This document shows, one piece after another, positions 16,552-24,232 of a DNA stretch of 64,000 nt. The DNA is taken from positions 36,038 through 100,037 of the forward strand of contig CAQFKO010000001.1 in the NCBI GenBank assembly GCA_948787875.1, given 5' to 3'. The DNA comes from an uncultured Eubacteriales bacterium (GTDB taxonomy: Bacteria > Bacillota > Clostridia > Christensenellales > UBA1242). A model generated the notes under the pieces. The model was not told the DNA's origin. It was given only the letters and a program-made list of their open reading frames with translations, and ran no database searches. Numbering within the stretch: the stretch's first letter is position 1; each line of letters begins with the position of its first letter. The translations under genes were made by a program, and so were the position numbers.

Positions 16552-18046
16552 AACTAAGTTTTGTGATTATTGTTGTTCCGTTTAAATAGCCGTCAAAAAA
16601 TCCGTCCAAATCTTTGTGACAAGCCGACTTAAAGGCGGCAAAAAAATCATCTTTTGTGGCATTTTTAAACTTGTTTTGCTGATAATATTTTTTGAAGCCA
16701 CTAATGAGTTTGTCTTCTCCCACAACATTTCGCAGTGCGTCAAACATAATAACGCCTTTAACATAAACCATATATGAATATTCATAGTCGTTTTGATATT
16801 CGTTTACAGCAAGGTTCATTTTTGTGTTTACATCACCTTTTATGGCTGAAATTACATCAACATAAAGCAAATAACTTGAAAGTGCGGTATCAACCAAATC
16901 TTTGTAAGATATTCCATAGCCCGTGTTGTTTGCAAAAAACAGCGCAGCCGAATATTCGGTTAAAGATTCGTCAAGCCAAGCCTCACGCGCCTCATTATTT
17001 CCCACCACGCCATACCACCATTGGTGAGCGATTTCATGAACAACAACTTTTAAATATTCGTCTTCGTCATCAATGGCGTCTGAAATAAACACAATATTCG
17101 GATATTCCATTCCACCGTAAATAAATGGAGTTTTTACAACCGACAATGTGGAATATGGATATGCTCCGAAAACCTTTCCGAAATACTCCACTGCTGCCTT
17201 AGATAGCGAAAGCTGTTTGTTTAGGTCTTGGTCGTCTTTGTAGCCCATATAATAAATGGTTGTGTTTCCCGCTTTGGTGCTAACCAGCCCAGCATTATCA
17301 GACAAACACATTGCAAAATCTCTTACGGCTTTTGCATTTATTGTTGCAACTTTTTTGTTATTACTTTCTCCAACCGTTATACTTCCCGTTGAGCAAAGTG
17401 TATACTTTGACGGATAAGTAAAACTTACATTAAAATTTGCTATGTCTGAATAGAACGGGTCACCCGTTGAATAATATGGCGTAAGGTCAAACTTTCCGCC
17501 CTCAAACTTGCAAGCCACAGGATAAAAGTTTCCTAAGTTTATGTTTGTTTGATAATAGCCCAAACGGTGTGTGCTGTTTGGCAATGAAAGATTAAAATCA
17601 ATATCAATCTTTACTCTTTTGCCATTTGCCAAACCAAAATTAAAGTTTACTTTTAAAATATCCTCATCTTCACCAATGTGTTCAAATGCAGAATTTTCGC
17701 CATTTACCCTTACAGCCGAAATTTGAATATCACCATAGCTTATGCCGTTTGGAAAGCAAGTTGCGGCCGTTAAAATGGTATAAGGCTTTAACATTGCACC
17801 TTCACGAAAAGCACGCGGATAAAGGTGAAAACACAAATAACTAAGTTCTGTGCCCGTTTCATTAAAATAGTCCACACTTTGAGACCCTGAAACCGTCATA
17901 TTTTCGGCATTAAGTTCGGCAGAAATGGAATAGACTGTTAAGTTTTTGGAAATCTTGTCAACTTCGTTTTTTGAACAGCCCGAAAACGCAAAGACAGAAA
18001 TAGCGCAAAATATTATTGTTAAAGAAAAACAAAAAAACTTCTTCAT
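16550..18046 (-). CDS. M1-family aminopeptidase lipoprotein
   Basis: A 498-residue protein with a lipoprotein signal peptide (lipobox FSGC near residue 24). The M1 metallopeptidase core follows: GGMEYPN (the GxMEN-type exopeptidase loop), HEIAHQWWYG zinc motif, and the third ligand Glu in WLDESLTEY. It lacks the large C-terminal domains of PepN-type enzymes. Predicted to trim peptides outside the membrane. An AGAGG ribosome-binding site precedes the ATG. Confidence 0.92.
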   Translation of the reverse strand: MKKFFCFSLTIIFCAISVFAFSGCSKNEVDKISKNLTVYSISAELNAENMTVSGSQSVDYFNETGTELSYLCFHLYPRAFREGAMLKPYTILTAATCFPNGISYGDIQISAVRVNGENSAFEHIGEDEDILKVNFNFGLANGKRVKIDIDFNLSLPNSTHRLGYYQTNINLGNFYPVACKFEGGKFDLTPYYSTGDPFYSDIANFNVSFTYPSKYTLCSTGSITVGESNNKKVATINAKAVRDFAMCLSDNAGLVSTKAGNTTIYYMGYKDDQDLNKQLSLSKAAVEYFGKVFGAYPYSTLSVVKTPFIYGGMEYPNIVFISDAIDDEDEYLKVVVHEIAHQWWYGVVGNNEAREAWLDESLTEYSAALFFANNTGYGISYKDLVDTALSSYLLYVDVISAIKGDVNTKMNLAVNEYQNDYEYSYMVYVKGVIMFDALRNVVGEDKLISGFKKYYQQNKFKNATKDDFFAAFKSACHKDLDGFFDGYLNGTTIITKLS

Positions 18047-18114
18047 AATAACCTCTAATCAAGTTTTATGCTAAATATCAAGGCATTATGAAAAAGTTTT
18101 TATTAATAATATTA

Positions 18115-19044
18115 TTAGTCAAAATTAATCTTATCTTTTATAATATAAATTGGGCGCTTTTGCACTTCTTTATAAATTCTGGCAATATAAATATTTTGCA
18201 AGCCCATAACAATAAGAATTATTGATGCAAACAACGCTATTGAAGGAAAAAGCCAAGCAGTTAGCGGAAGCACGATTTTTAAGCAAGCAAGAACAATAAA
18301 TGTTATAAAACATAAAATTGAACTTATTCCAAAAAAGATTCCGAATTTGGTTGCAAAAGAAAGTGGATAAGAACTGTTTGATACAATTCCGTTTGTTGCG
18401 AGCTTTAAAAGTTTTTTAAAGTTATATTTTGTTTCACCCGCAAGACGTTTTTGCCTGTCAAACTCAATTGAAGTTTGCTTAAACCCAACCCAAGCGGTTA
18501 TTCCTCTCAAAAACCTGTCGCGCTCGGGCATACTTATAATAGTGTCAATAACCTTTCGGTCAAAAAGCTTAAAATCACCACAAGCCTTTGGAAGTTCTAA
18601 GCCCGTTATGTTTTTGTAAAACTTTGTGTATATGCTTGCCGTAGATTTCTTTAAAAAAGTTTCGCCCTTTCTGACCTTTCGCTTTCCGTGAACAATGTCA
18701 TAACCTTCTTTCCACTTTTCTATCATTAAAGGAATGGCTTCAACAGGGTCTTGAAGGTCAACATCTATATCAATTACCGCATCGCCCTCAGCAAGCTCAA
18801 AACCTGCAAGAATTGCGGGTTGTTGACCAAAGTTTCTTGCAAAGTTTATTACCTTAACCTTTTTGTCAACAGCTGCCAATTCTGCCAAAATCTGTTCGGT
18901 TTTGTCACGACTGCCGTCATTTACAAAAATAATTTCATACTTTTCTTTTAAGCCGTCCATAACCGGAATAATGGCATCATAAAATGCTTTTACGGTTTGT
19001 TCTTCATTAAAACATGGAACAACTATTGAATATTTTGCACTCAT
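18115..19044 (-). CDS. GT2 glycosyltransferase, polyprenyl-phosphate hexosyl transferase type (GtrB/DPM1-like)
   Basis: A 309-residue protein: cytoplasmic GT-A domain (VPCFNEEQTV start, FVNDGSRDKT, metal motif DVDLQDP, and RDRFLRGITAWVGF) followed by two C-terminal membrane spans (about 228-285). This layout is typical of enzymes that move glucose or another sugar from a nucleotide sugar to undecaprenyl phosphate for envelope decoration. AAGGAAAA precedes the ATG. No partner flippase or acceptor transferase is adjacent. Confidence 0.93.
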   Translation of the reverse strand: MSAKYSIVVPCFNEEQTVKAFYDAIIPVMDGLKEKYEIIFVNDGSRDKTEQILAELAAVDKKVKVINFARNFGQQPAILAGFELAEGDAVIDIDVDLQDPVEAIPLMIEKWKEGYDIVHGKRKVRKGETFLKKSTASIYTKFYKNITGLELPKACGDFKLFDRKVIDTIISMPERDRFLRGITAWVGFKQTSIEFDRQKRLAGETKYNFKKLLKLATNGIVSNSSYPLSFATKFGIFFGISSILCFITFIVLACLKIVLPLTAWLFPSIALFASIILIVMGLQNIYIARIYKEVQKRPIYIIKDKINFD

Positions 19045-19078
19045 AAAATTTTCCTTTCTTTTGTGTATTTATAATTAA

Positions 19079-19107
19079 ATTATCTTATTTTAAATATGTT
19101 TTGTCAA
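19079..19107 (-). promoter_or_regulatory. Promoter of the glycosyltransferase gene
   Basis: On the minus strand TTGACA (19102-19107), a 17-base spacer and GATAAT (19079-19084) lie about 35 bases before the start codon. Confidence 0.7.
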
Positions 19108-19258
19108 CAAAATATTTGCAATGCAAATGGCTTATTTGAAAAAGCCGTGTAATTTTAAATAATTTGCCAAAAAACAAAAAACTTTTTGCTTAAAAACTTT
19201 TTATAAAAGTTCAAAAAAATATAACTTTTTGTTTTAAAAAATAATGTTTATTATGCAA
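19108..19258. other. Non-coding AT-rich spacer between divergent promoters
   Basis: No gene, RNA element or strong hairpin is recognisable here. The stretch is rich in A and T runs and separates the glycosyltransferase promoter from the tRNA promoter. Confidence 0.5.
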
Positions 19259-19287
19259 TTGACAAATAATAAAGAAATATTTAAAAT
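19259..19287 (+). promoter_or_regulatory. Promoter of the tRNA-Gly gene
   Basis: TTGACA (19259-19264), a 17-base spacer and TAAAAT (19282-19287) end 16 bases before the tRNA. Confidence 0.75.
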
Positions 19288-19303
19288 AAAAATTGTAAAA
19301 AAT

Positions 19304-19377
19304 GCGAATGTAGTTTAGTGGTAAAATGTGGGCTTCCCAAGCCTGAGTTGTGAGTTCGATTCTCATCATTCGCTCCA
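19304..19377 (+). tRNA. tRNA-Gly (anticodon CCC)
   Basis: A 74-base cloverleaf with encoded CCA. The acceptor stem pairs GCGAATG (19304-19310) with CATTCGC (19367-19373), followed by TCCA. The anticodon loop TTCCCAA (19334-19340) gives anticodon CCC at 19336-19338, reading GGG. The T arm is GTGAG-TTCGATT-CTCAT. The anticodon stem has two G-U pairs at its outer end. The discriminator base U agrees with the UGGA bulge in the glyS T-box of this window. Confidence 0.95.
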
Positions 19378-19397
19378 AATTATTTATAAAAATATTT

Positions 19398-19420
19398 TTA
19401 AGTTTTTGCTTAAAACTTAA
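19398..19420 (+). terminator. Hairpin after the tRNA, possible weak terminator
   Basis: TTAAGTTTT and AAAACTTAA form a nine-pair stem with a five-base loop 20 bases after the tRNA. No T-run follows, so it may be only a 3' processing signal and the hydrolase gene may be read through. Confidence 0.4.
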
Positions 19421-19483
19421 TTATAAATTATTAACCATACATTTTTAAATAAGATTGTGGCATAAATATAAACGGAGAAAATT

Positions 19484-20266
19484 ATGAAAGAATTTTATCT
19501 TGAAAACTCGCCTATCGCCTATTATATTGACGATTCCGCAAACAAAGATTGGGTTGTTTTTATTCATGCGGCATTCGTTGACCACAGAATGTTTGAAAAA
19601 CAATTTGAGTATTTTGAAAAAAAATATAATTTGCTTGCAATAGATATTTTGGGGCACGGAAATTCAATCAAAACAAAAAAAGGCGATACTGTTTTAATGA
19701 TGTCTGATTGGATAAACCAAATTTTTGAAAAGCACAATATTAGTTCGGCGCATTTTGTAGGCGTTTCTTTGGGGGCGGTTTTTGCTCAGGATTTTGCCAA
19801 TAAATTTGAAAGCAAAGTTTTGTCACTTGCCTGCTTTGGCGGTTATGATATTAATGATTTTGATATCAAAAAACAAAAAAGCAATTCAAAAGAGCAAATG
19901 AAAATGATGTTAAAAGCCATTTTTTCTATTAAATGGTTTGCAAAGGCAAATAAAAAGATTTCGGCTTATACAAAAGAGGCTCAACAAGAATTTTATAATC
20001 TTAATATAAATTTCAAGAAAAAATCGTTTATGTATTTGGCAAAATTGCAAAACCTTGTAAACAAGTTTCCCAAAAAGCAAAGACAATACAATCTGTTAAT
20101 CGGTTGTGGAGAGCACGATATTACTGCGGAAATAGAAATTGTTGAAGATTGGGCAAAAAAAGAAAATTGCGAAAAAGTAATTTTGCAAGGTGCGGGGCAC
20201 TGTGCAAATATGGACAATCCAAAAGCATTTAATGCCTGTTTGGAAAGTTTTTGGAGAAAGGTTTAA
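19484..20266 (+). CDS. Alpha/beta-hydrolase
   Basis: A 260-residue single-domain hydrolase. The nucleophile elbow is GVSLGA (Ser about residue 93), the acid is probably the Asp in CGEHDIT, and the histidine lies in GAGHCANMD near the C-terminus. The oxyanion-hole region FIHAAFVDHRMF resembles the HG-type loop with HA in place of HG. No signal peptide. The substrate cannot be inferred. GGAGAAAA precedes the ATG; a strong terminator follows. Confidence 0.9.
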   Translation: MKEFYLENSPIAYYIDDSANKDWVVFIHAAFVDHRMFEKQFEYFEKKYNLLAIDILGHGNSIKTKKGDTVLMMSDWINQIFEKHNISSAHFVGVSLGAVFAQDFANKFESKVLSLACFGGYDINDFDIKKQKSNSKEQMKMMLKAIFSIKWFAKANKKISAYTKEAQQEFYNLNINFKKKSFMYLAKLQNLVNKFPKKQRQYNLLIGCGEHDITAEIEIVEDWAKKENCEKVILQGAGHCANMDNPKAFNACLESFWRKV

Positions 20267-20294
20267 CAGCTTTGTTATTTGATTTATTATATAT

Positions 20295-20324
20295 TAACCG
20301 CAAAGTTTTGCGGTTATTTTTTTT
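20295..20324 (+). terminator. Intrinsic terminator of the alpha/beta-hydrolase gene
   Basis: TAACCGCAAA and its complement (20295-20316) form a ten-pair stem with a minimal loop, followed by eight T residues. Confidence 0.92.
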
Positions 20325-20373
20325 CACAAAAATTTTCAAAACAACTTTTGATTATAAAAAAATTTACAAAGAA

Positions 20374-20396
20374 AAAAAGAGAATAATTCTCTTTTT
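20374..20396 (-). terminator. Intrinsic terminator of the 142-residue unknown gene
   Basis: AAAAAGAGAAT and ATTCTCTTTTT form a near-perfect inverted repeat overlapping the stop codon, with a T-run on the minus strand. Confidence 0.75.
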
Positions 20397-20823
20397 AGTT
20401 GGTTGGTTGAGTTATTATATTCGGGTCTGCTTGCAACTTTTTTTCAACCTTTTGAATTACCGCAAACTCGCCCGAAAATTTTGGATCCAATAGATAGAAC
20501 AATTTTTCTGATGCAACTCCAAGTGCAACTAATTTTTCAACATCGCTAAGTCCGCCCCAACGAATTCCCTTTCTGTTTAATGTTAAATTAATTGCATATT
20601 TTGGATTTGACAAATTCGGAAGTTCTTCCAAAAGTGTTTCTATTGCAAGCTTGTTAAAATTCAGTCTTTTTAAATTAAAAGCAAAATCGTCTTTTAATCC
20701 GATGCCGATAACATAGTCGCACAGTGGCTTAAAGTCTAACGAAACCTCCGATGGCTTTATCAAACAATTATTAAAAACAGTGTCTAAAATATCTGCCATG
20801 TTGTTGTAATTAATTTTATTCAT
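20395..20823 (-). CDS. Unknown protein, 142 residues
   Basis: I do not recognise this protein. It is soluble, has no cysteine motif or signal peptide, and looks alpha-helical with a conserved-looking central segment NLTLNRKGIRWGGLSDVEKL. The ATG has a GAGGTAAT ribosome-binding site, the gene has its own promoter and terminator, so it is almost certainly real. It lies just downstream of the Xre regulator gene but on its own transcript. Confidence 0.65.
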   Translation of the reverse strand: MNKINYNNMADILDTVFNNCLIKPSEVSLDFKPLCDYVIGIGLKDDFAFNLKRLNFNKLAIETLLEELPNLSNPKYAINLTLNRKGIRWGGLSDVEKLVALGVASEKLFYLLDPKFSGEFAVIQKVEKKLQADPNIITQPTN

Positions 20824-20843
20824 ATTACCTCACACAAGGCAAT

Positions 20844-20871
20844 ATTTTATCACAAACATTTTTTTTGTCAA
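20844..20871 (-). promoter_or_regulatory. Promoter of the 142-residue unknown gene
   Basis: On the minus strand TTGACA (20866-20871), a 16-base spacer and TAAAAT (20844-20849) lie about 20 bases before the start. Confidence 0.65.
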
Positions 20872-20907
20872 GATAAAAAGTTTTTGTTTGGCAAATTTTA
20901 AAATAAT

Positions 20908-21117
20908 TTAATTTTCTTTTTTATCCACCCTTCCCAGCAAATAATCGGTGGAAACCATAAATAATTCCGCTAATTTTATAAGTTTTTCAAAACTTGTTTC
21001 TGACTTTCCATTTTCCCAATCACTTACATTTTGATTTGTTACACCAATTGCAGTTGCAAGCTGAGATTGCGACAACTTATTATGAATTCTCAATTCTTTT
21101 AATCTTTCCGCAAACAT
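20908..21117 (-). CDS. Xre-family helix-turn-helix regulator
   Basis: A 69-residue protein that is one HTH_3 domain: RLKELRIHNKLSQSQLATAIGV with the recognition helix VTNQNVSDWENGKS, and the usual C-terminal LAELFMVSTDYLLGR. A GGAG ribosome-binding site lies in an A-rich leader. It is divergent from the Cys-rich 95-residue gene; the shared intergenic region carries TAAGAAAAT repeats that may be its operator. Confidence 0.93.
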   Translation of the reverse strand: MFAERLKELRIHNKLSQSQLATAIGVTNQNVSDWENGKSETSFEKLIKLAELFMVSTDYLLGRVDKKEN

Positions 21118-21148
21118 AATGACTCCTTTTTTTTTTTTTTTAACAAAA

Positions 21149-21189
21149 TATAAGAAAATACTTTACATTAAGAAAATTTCTTATATATA
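21149..21189. promoter_or_regulatory. Divergent regulatory region with TAAGAAAAT repeats
   Basis: TAAGAAAAT occurs twice in direct orientation (21151-21159, 21169-21177), 18 bases apart, and the second copy opens the near-palindrome AAGAAA-A-TTTCTT. TTTACA (21162-21167) and TATATA (21184-21189) may be promoter boxes for the plus-strand gene. A run of about 16 T residues (21127-21140) lies in the regulator's leader. An operator for the Xre protein is an inference from position and symmetry. Confidence 0.4.
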
Positions 21190-21198
21190 GGAATCATT

Positions 21199-21486
21199 AT
21201 GGAAATTATGGAAAGCTACACTTGCAAAAATTGCAAATTTTATAAGGAGCTTTATATGATATTTTACGTAAAGTTTGTTAAGACACAATTTGGTCATTGT
21301 GGAAATTTTGAATTGACTAAAAGAATTAGAAGCAAATTAAAATCTTGTGAAAGTTTTGTGTTTTTATCAAAAATAGAGCTAGAAAACAAAACCAATCAAA
21401 CTTTAATTAATAAAATCAACTATATTTTTGACACAATTTGGGGCTATGTAGATTATTTAAATAAAAATAATAAAAGAGAGAAATAA
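21199..21486 (+). CDS. Small Cys-motif protein, unknown function
   Basis: A 95-residue protein with an N-terminal cysteine pattern CKNCKFY ... GHCGNF ... CESF, resembling small putative metal-binding proteins common in Clostridia, and a charged C-terminal helix. The start at 21199 has only AGGA six bases upstream and lies very close to the possible -10 box; a stronger AAGGAG lies before an internal ATG at 21256, which would remove the first CxxC. I favour the longer form because the cysteines look like a unit. It is divergent from, and perhaps controlled by, the Xre regulator. Confidence 0.55.
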   Translation: MEIMESYTCKNCKFYKELYMIFYVKFVKTQFGHCGNFELTKRIRSKLKSCESFVFLSKIELENKTNQTLINKINYIFDTIWGYVDYLNKNNKREK

Positions 21487-21501
21487 CTTCCCTCTTTTAT
21501 T
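21469..21501. terminator. Shared terminator between converging genes
   Basis: TAAAAGAG (21471-21478) and CTCTTTTA (21492-21499) form a stem overlapping the ends of both the Cys-motif gene and clpB, with A/T runs on both sides so it could serve both strands. Confidence 0.6.
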
Positions 21502-24085
21502 TTACATCTACATTTAATTCGTCGTTTTTGGCATCAACAACAAGGGTTGATTTTGGCTTGATATCAGAGCCAAGAATGGTTTTTGCCAAAAGCGTTTCTA
21601 CATTCGCCTGTATAAATCTTTTGAGCGGCCTTGCACCGAAAGTAACATCATAACCACTTTCTATAATAAGATTTTTTGCCTTTTCGGAAACTTCCAATTT
21701 TAAGCCCTTTGCTTCTATTCTTGACCTTACGCTGTTAATTAAAAGATCCACTATATTTGAAATTTGGTCTTTTGAAAGTGGCTTGAACATTATTATTTCG
21801 TCTAGTCTGTTTAACAATTCTGGTCTGAATGTTGAACGAAGAAGTGCTTTTACCTCTGATTGTGCCTCGTTTGAAATTGAACCATCAACGCTTATTCCTT
21901 CCAAAATAGAATTTGCTCCAAGGTTTGATGTTAAAATTATTATTGTGTTTTTAAAATCTACAACTCTGCCTTGACTGTCGGTAATTCTGCCGTCATCAAG
22001 CATTTGAAGCAAAATATTAAAAACATCTGGGTGTGCCTTTTCTATCTCGTCAAAAAGCACAACGCTGTATGGTCTTCTGCGAACCGCCTCAGTAAGTTCC
22101 CCTCCCTCGTCATAACCAACATAGCCCGGAGGAGCACCGATTAACCTTGAAACAGAAAACTTTTCCATATATTCGCTCATATCGATTCTGACAATATTTT
22201 TTTCGTCATCAAACAAGCTTTCTGCAAGAGCCTTAGACAGTTCGGTTTTTCCCACACCCGTAGGTCCAAGAAACAAGAACGACCCGATTGGTCTGTTTGG
22301 GTCTGCAATTCCCGCGCGCGACCTTAAAATTGCATCTGCCACTTTTTTAACCGCTTCGTCTTGACCAATAACTCTTTTATGCAAAATATCTGCCAAATGA
22401 ACAAGTTTGTCTTTTTCACTTTCATTTAATTTTGAAACAGGAACTCCCGTCCACCTAGACACTATTTTTGCAATTTCCTCATCGGTAACCTTGTTTCTTA
22501 ACAAATTATTTGTCTTTGATTTTTCAAATGTTTTTTCTGCTTCTTCCAAATTTCTTACAAGTTCGGGAAGCGTGCCATATTGAAGTTCTGCCGCTTTGCT
22601 TAAATTATACTCTTTTTTTGCGCGCTCAATATCAGCTTTTGTTTGCTCTAATTGTTCTTTTATCTTGCTTATGCTTTCTATTGATTTTTTTTCAGCAAGC
22701 CATTTTGCAGTCATGGCATCATACTTTTCTTTTAAACCCGAAAGTTCTGTTTGAATTTTGTTTAGCCTTGCTTTTGAAATCTCGTCATTCTCTTTTTTTA
22801 AACCGGCCTCTTCAATTTGAAGTTGAATTATTTTTCTGTTAATCTCGTCCATTTCGGTAGGCATACTGTCTAGCTCGGTTTTTATACTAGCACACGCTTC
22901 GTCCACAAGATCAATAGCTTTGTCAGGCAAAAACCTATCGGTTATGTATCTATTTGAAAGCATTGCCGCAGAAACCAAAGCACTGTCGGAAATTTTTACA
23001 CCATGAAAAACTTCGTATCTTTCTTTTATTCCGCGAAGAATTGCTATTGTGTCTTCCACTGTTGGTTCGCTAACCATAACAGGCTGAAATCTTCGTTCAA
23101 GAGCAGGGTCTTTTTCAATATATTTTCTGTATTCGTCAAGAGTTGTTGCACCAATGCAATGAAGTTCTCCACGGGCAAGAAGTGGCTTTAAAATATTTCC
23201 TGCGTCCATTGCCCCGTCGGTCTTTCCCGCACCCACAATTAAGTGAAGTTCATCAATAAAAAGAATAATTTTGCCTTCGCTCTTTTTTACCTCTGTTAAA
23301 ACAGCCTTTAATCTTTCTTCAAATTCGCCCCTGTATTTTGCACCTGCAACAAGGCTTCCCATATCAAGCGAAAAAATCTCTCTGTCTTTCAGCGCAGAAG
23401 GAACATCTCCTTTATTTATTCGAATCGCAAGCCCTTCGGCAATGGCAGTCTTTCCAACACCCGCCTCACCAATCAAAACAGGATTGTTTTTGGTTTTTCG
23501 CGATAAAATTCTGATAACATTTCTGATTTCGTCATCACGTCCAATAACGGGGTCTAGTTTGTTTGCCCTTGCCAACGCAACAAGGCTTGAACCATATTTT
23601 TTTAACACATTGTAAGTATCTTCGGGATTTTCACTCGTTACTCTTTGGCTTCCACGAATATTTTTAAGCGCTTTTAAAACCTCCGCTCTGCCAATTTTGT
23701 ATTTTGACAAAATTGATTGCATCTCTCTGTTTGCCCTGGAAATCAAGCCAAGTAGCAAATGCTCAACGGAAACAAATTCGTCACCCATTTCTTTTGACTG
23801 CTTCTCTGCCTCTGACAGTGCATTATTAAGGGCGTTAGACATATAAACTTGCGACTGCCCCGAAACCCTTGCCAATCTGTTAACCGAATTTTCCGCTTCT
23901 TTTTTTAAGTCAGAAACATTGATTCCCATAGAAGCAAGCATTTCATATATAAGCCCATCTTGCTTGTTTAGCATAGACAAAAGCATATGCTCTTGTTCAA
24001 GTTCGCTATTTGCACGCTCTTTTGCCAAGCTTTGTGCTTCTTCTATTATTGCAAGAGAGTTTTTTGTAAATTTTTGAAAGTCCAT
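21497..24085 (-). CDS. clpB: Disaggregase ClpB
   Basis: AAA+ chaperone that pulls aggregated proteins apart together with DnaK. With the start at 24085 it has 862 residues, the usual size. The ATG is chosen because GGAGGAAG lies four bases upstream; a reading 14 codons longer has no ribosome-binding site. In order: Clp N-domain, first Walker A GEAGVGKTA, the coiled-coil middle domain (about 400-520, which separates ClpB from ClpC), second Walker A GPTGVGKTE, and GARPLKRFIQ near the end. It is controlled by a CIRCE-overlapped consensus promoter. Confidence 0.97.
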   Translation of the reverse strand: MDFQKFTKNSLAIIEEAQSLAKERANSELEQEHMLLSMLNKQDGLIYEMLASMGINVSDLKKEAENSVNRLARVSGQSQVYMSNALNNALSEAEKQSKEMGDEFVSVEHLLLGLISRANREMQSILSKYKIGRAEVLKALKNIRGSQRVTSENPEDTYNVLKKYGSSLVALARANKLDPVIGRDDEIRNVIRILSRKTKNNPVLIGEAGVGKTAIAEGLAIRINKGDVPSALKDREIFSLDMGSLVAGAKYRGEFEERLKAVLTEVKKSEGKIILFIDELHLIVGAGKTDGAMDAGNILKPLLARGELHCIGATTLDEYRKYIEKDPALERRFQPVMVSEPTVEDTIAILRGIKERYEVFHGVKISDSALVSAAMLSNRYITDRFLPDKAIDLVDEACASIKTELDSMPTEMDEINRKIIQLQIEEAGLKKENDEISKARLNKIQTELSGLKEKYDAMTAKWLAEKKSIESISKIKEQLEQTKADIERAKKEYNLSKAAELQYGTLPELVRNLEEAEKTFEKSKTNNLLRNKVTDEEIAKIVSRWTGVPVSKLNESEKDKLVHLADILHKRVIGQDEAVKKVADAILRSRAGIADPNRPIGSFLFLGPTGVGKTELSKALAESLFDDEKNIVRIDMSEYMEKFSVSRLIGAPPGYVGYDEGGELTEAVRRRPYSVVLFDEIEKAHPDVFNILLQMLDDGRITDSQGRVVDFKNTIIILTSNLGANSILEGISVDGSISNEAQSEVKALLRSTFRPELLNRLDEIIMFKPLSKDQISNIVDLLINSVRSRIEAKGLKLEVSEKAKNLIIESGYDVTFGARPLKRFIQANVETLLAKTILGSDIKPKSTLVVDAKNDELNVDVK

Positions 24086-24138
24086 AAATCTTCCTCCAAA
24101 ACAAAAATACTTTTTAATTATTCTCAAAAAGTAAGTTT

Positions 24139-24167
24139 ATTATACCACCTCAATTTAGCACTGTCAA
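24139..24167 (-). promoter_or_regulatory. Promoter of clpB, -35 box inside CIRCE
   Basis: On the minus strand TTGACA (24162-24167), a 17-base spacer and TATAAT (24139-24144) are a perfect consensus. The last two bases of the -35 box occupy the first two positions of one CIRCE arm. Confidence 0.93.
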
Positions 24168-24181
24168 GCAAAGAGTGCTAA
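24155..24181. promoter_or_regulatory. CIRCE element (HrcA operator) of clpB
   Basis: TTAGCACTG (24155-24163), nine bases, then GAGTGCTAA (24173-24181): the CIRCE consensus TTAGCACTC-N9-GAGTGCTAA with one mismatch. HrcA repressor binding here would block the -35 box. Confidence 0.95.
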
Positions 24182-24194
24182 ATATTTTCAAAAA

Positions 24195-24220
24195 TAAAAA
24201 ACCGACACTTTGTCGGCTTT
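24195..24220 (-). terminator. Intrinsic terminator of the CobW gene
   Basis: CCGACA and TGTCGG (24202-24216) with flanking A/T pairs form a hairpin with a three-base loop, followed on the minus strand by TTTTTTATTTTT. Confidence 0.9.
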
Positions 24221-24232
24221 TATATATTTATA

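Noticed and set aside
21127..21140. Long T-run as a terminator
   Set aside because: No stem precedes it on either strand; it lies in the leader of the Xre gene and is more likely a simple A/T tract.
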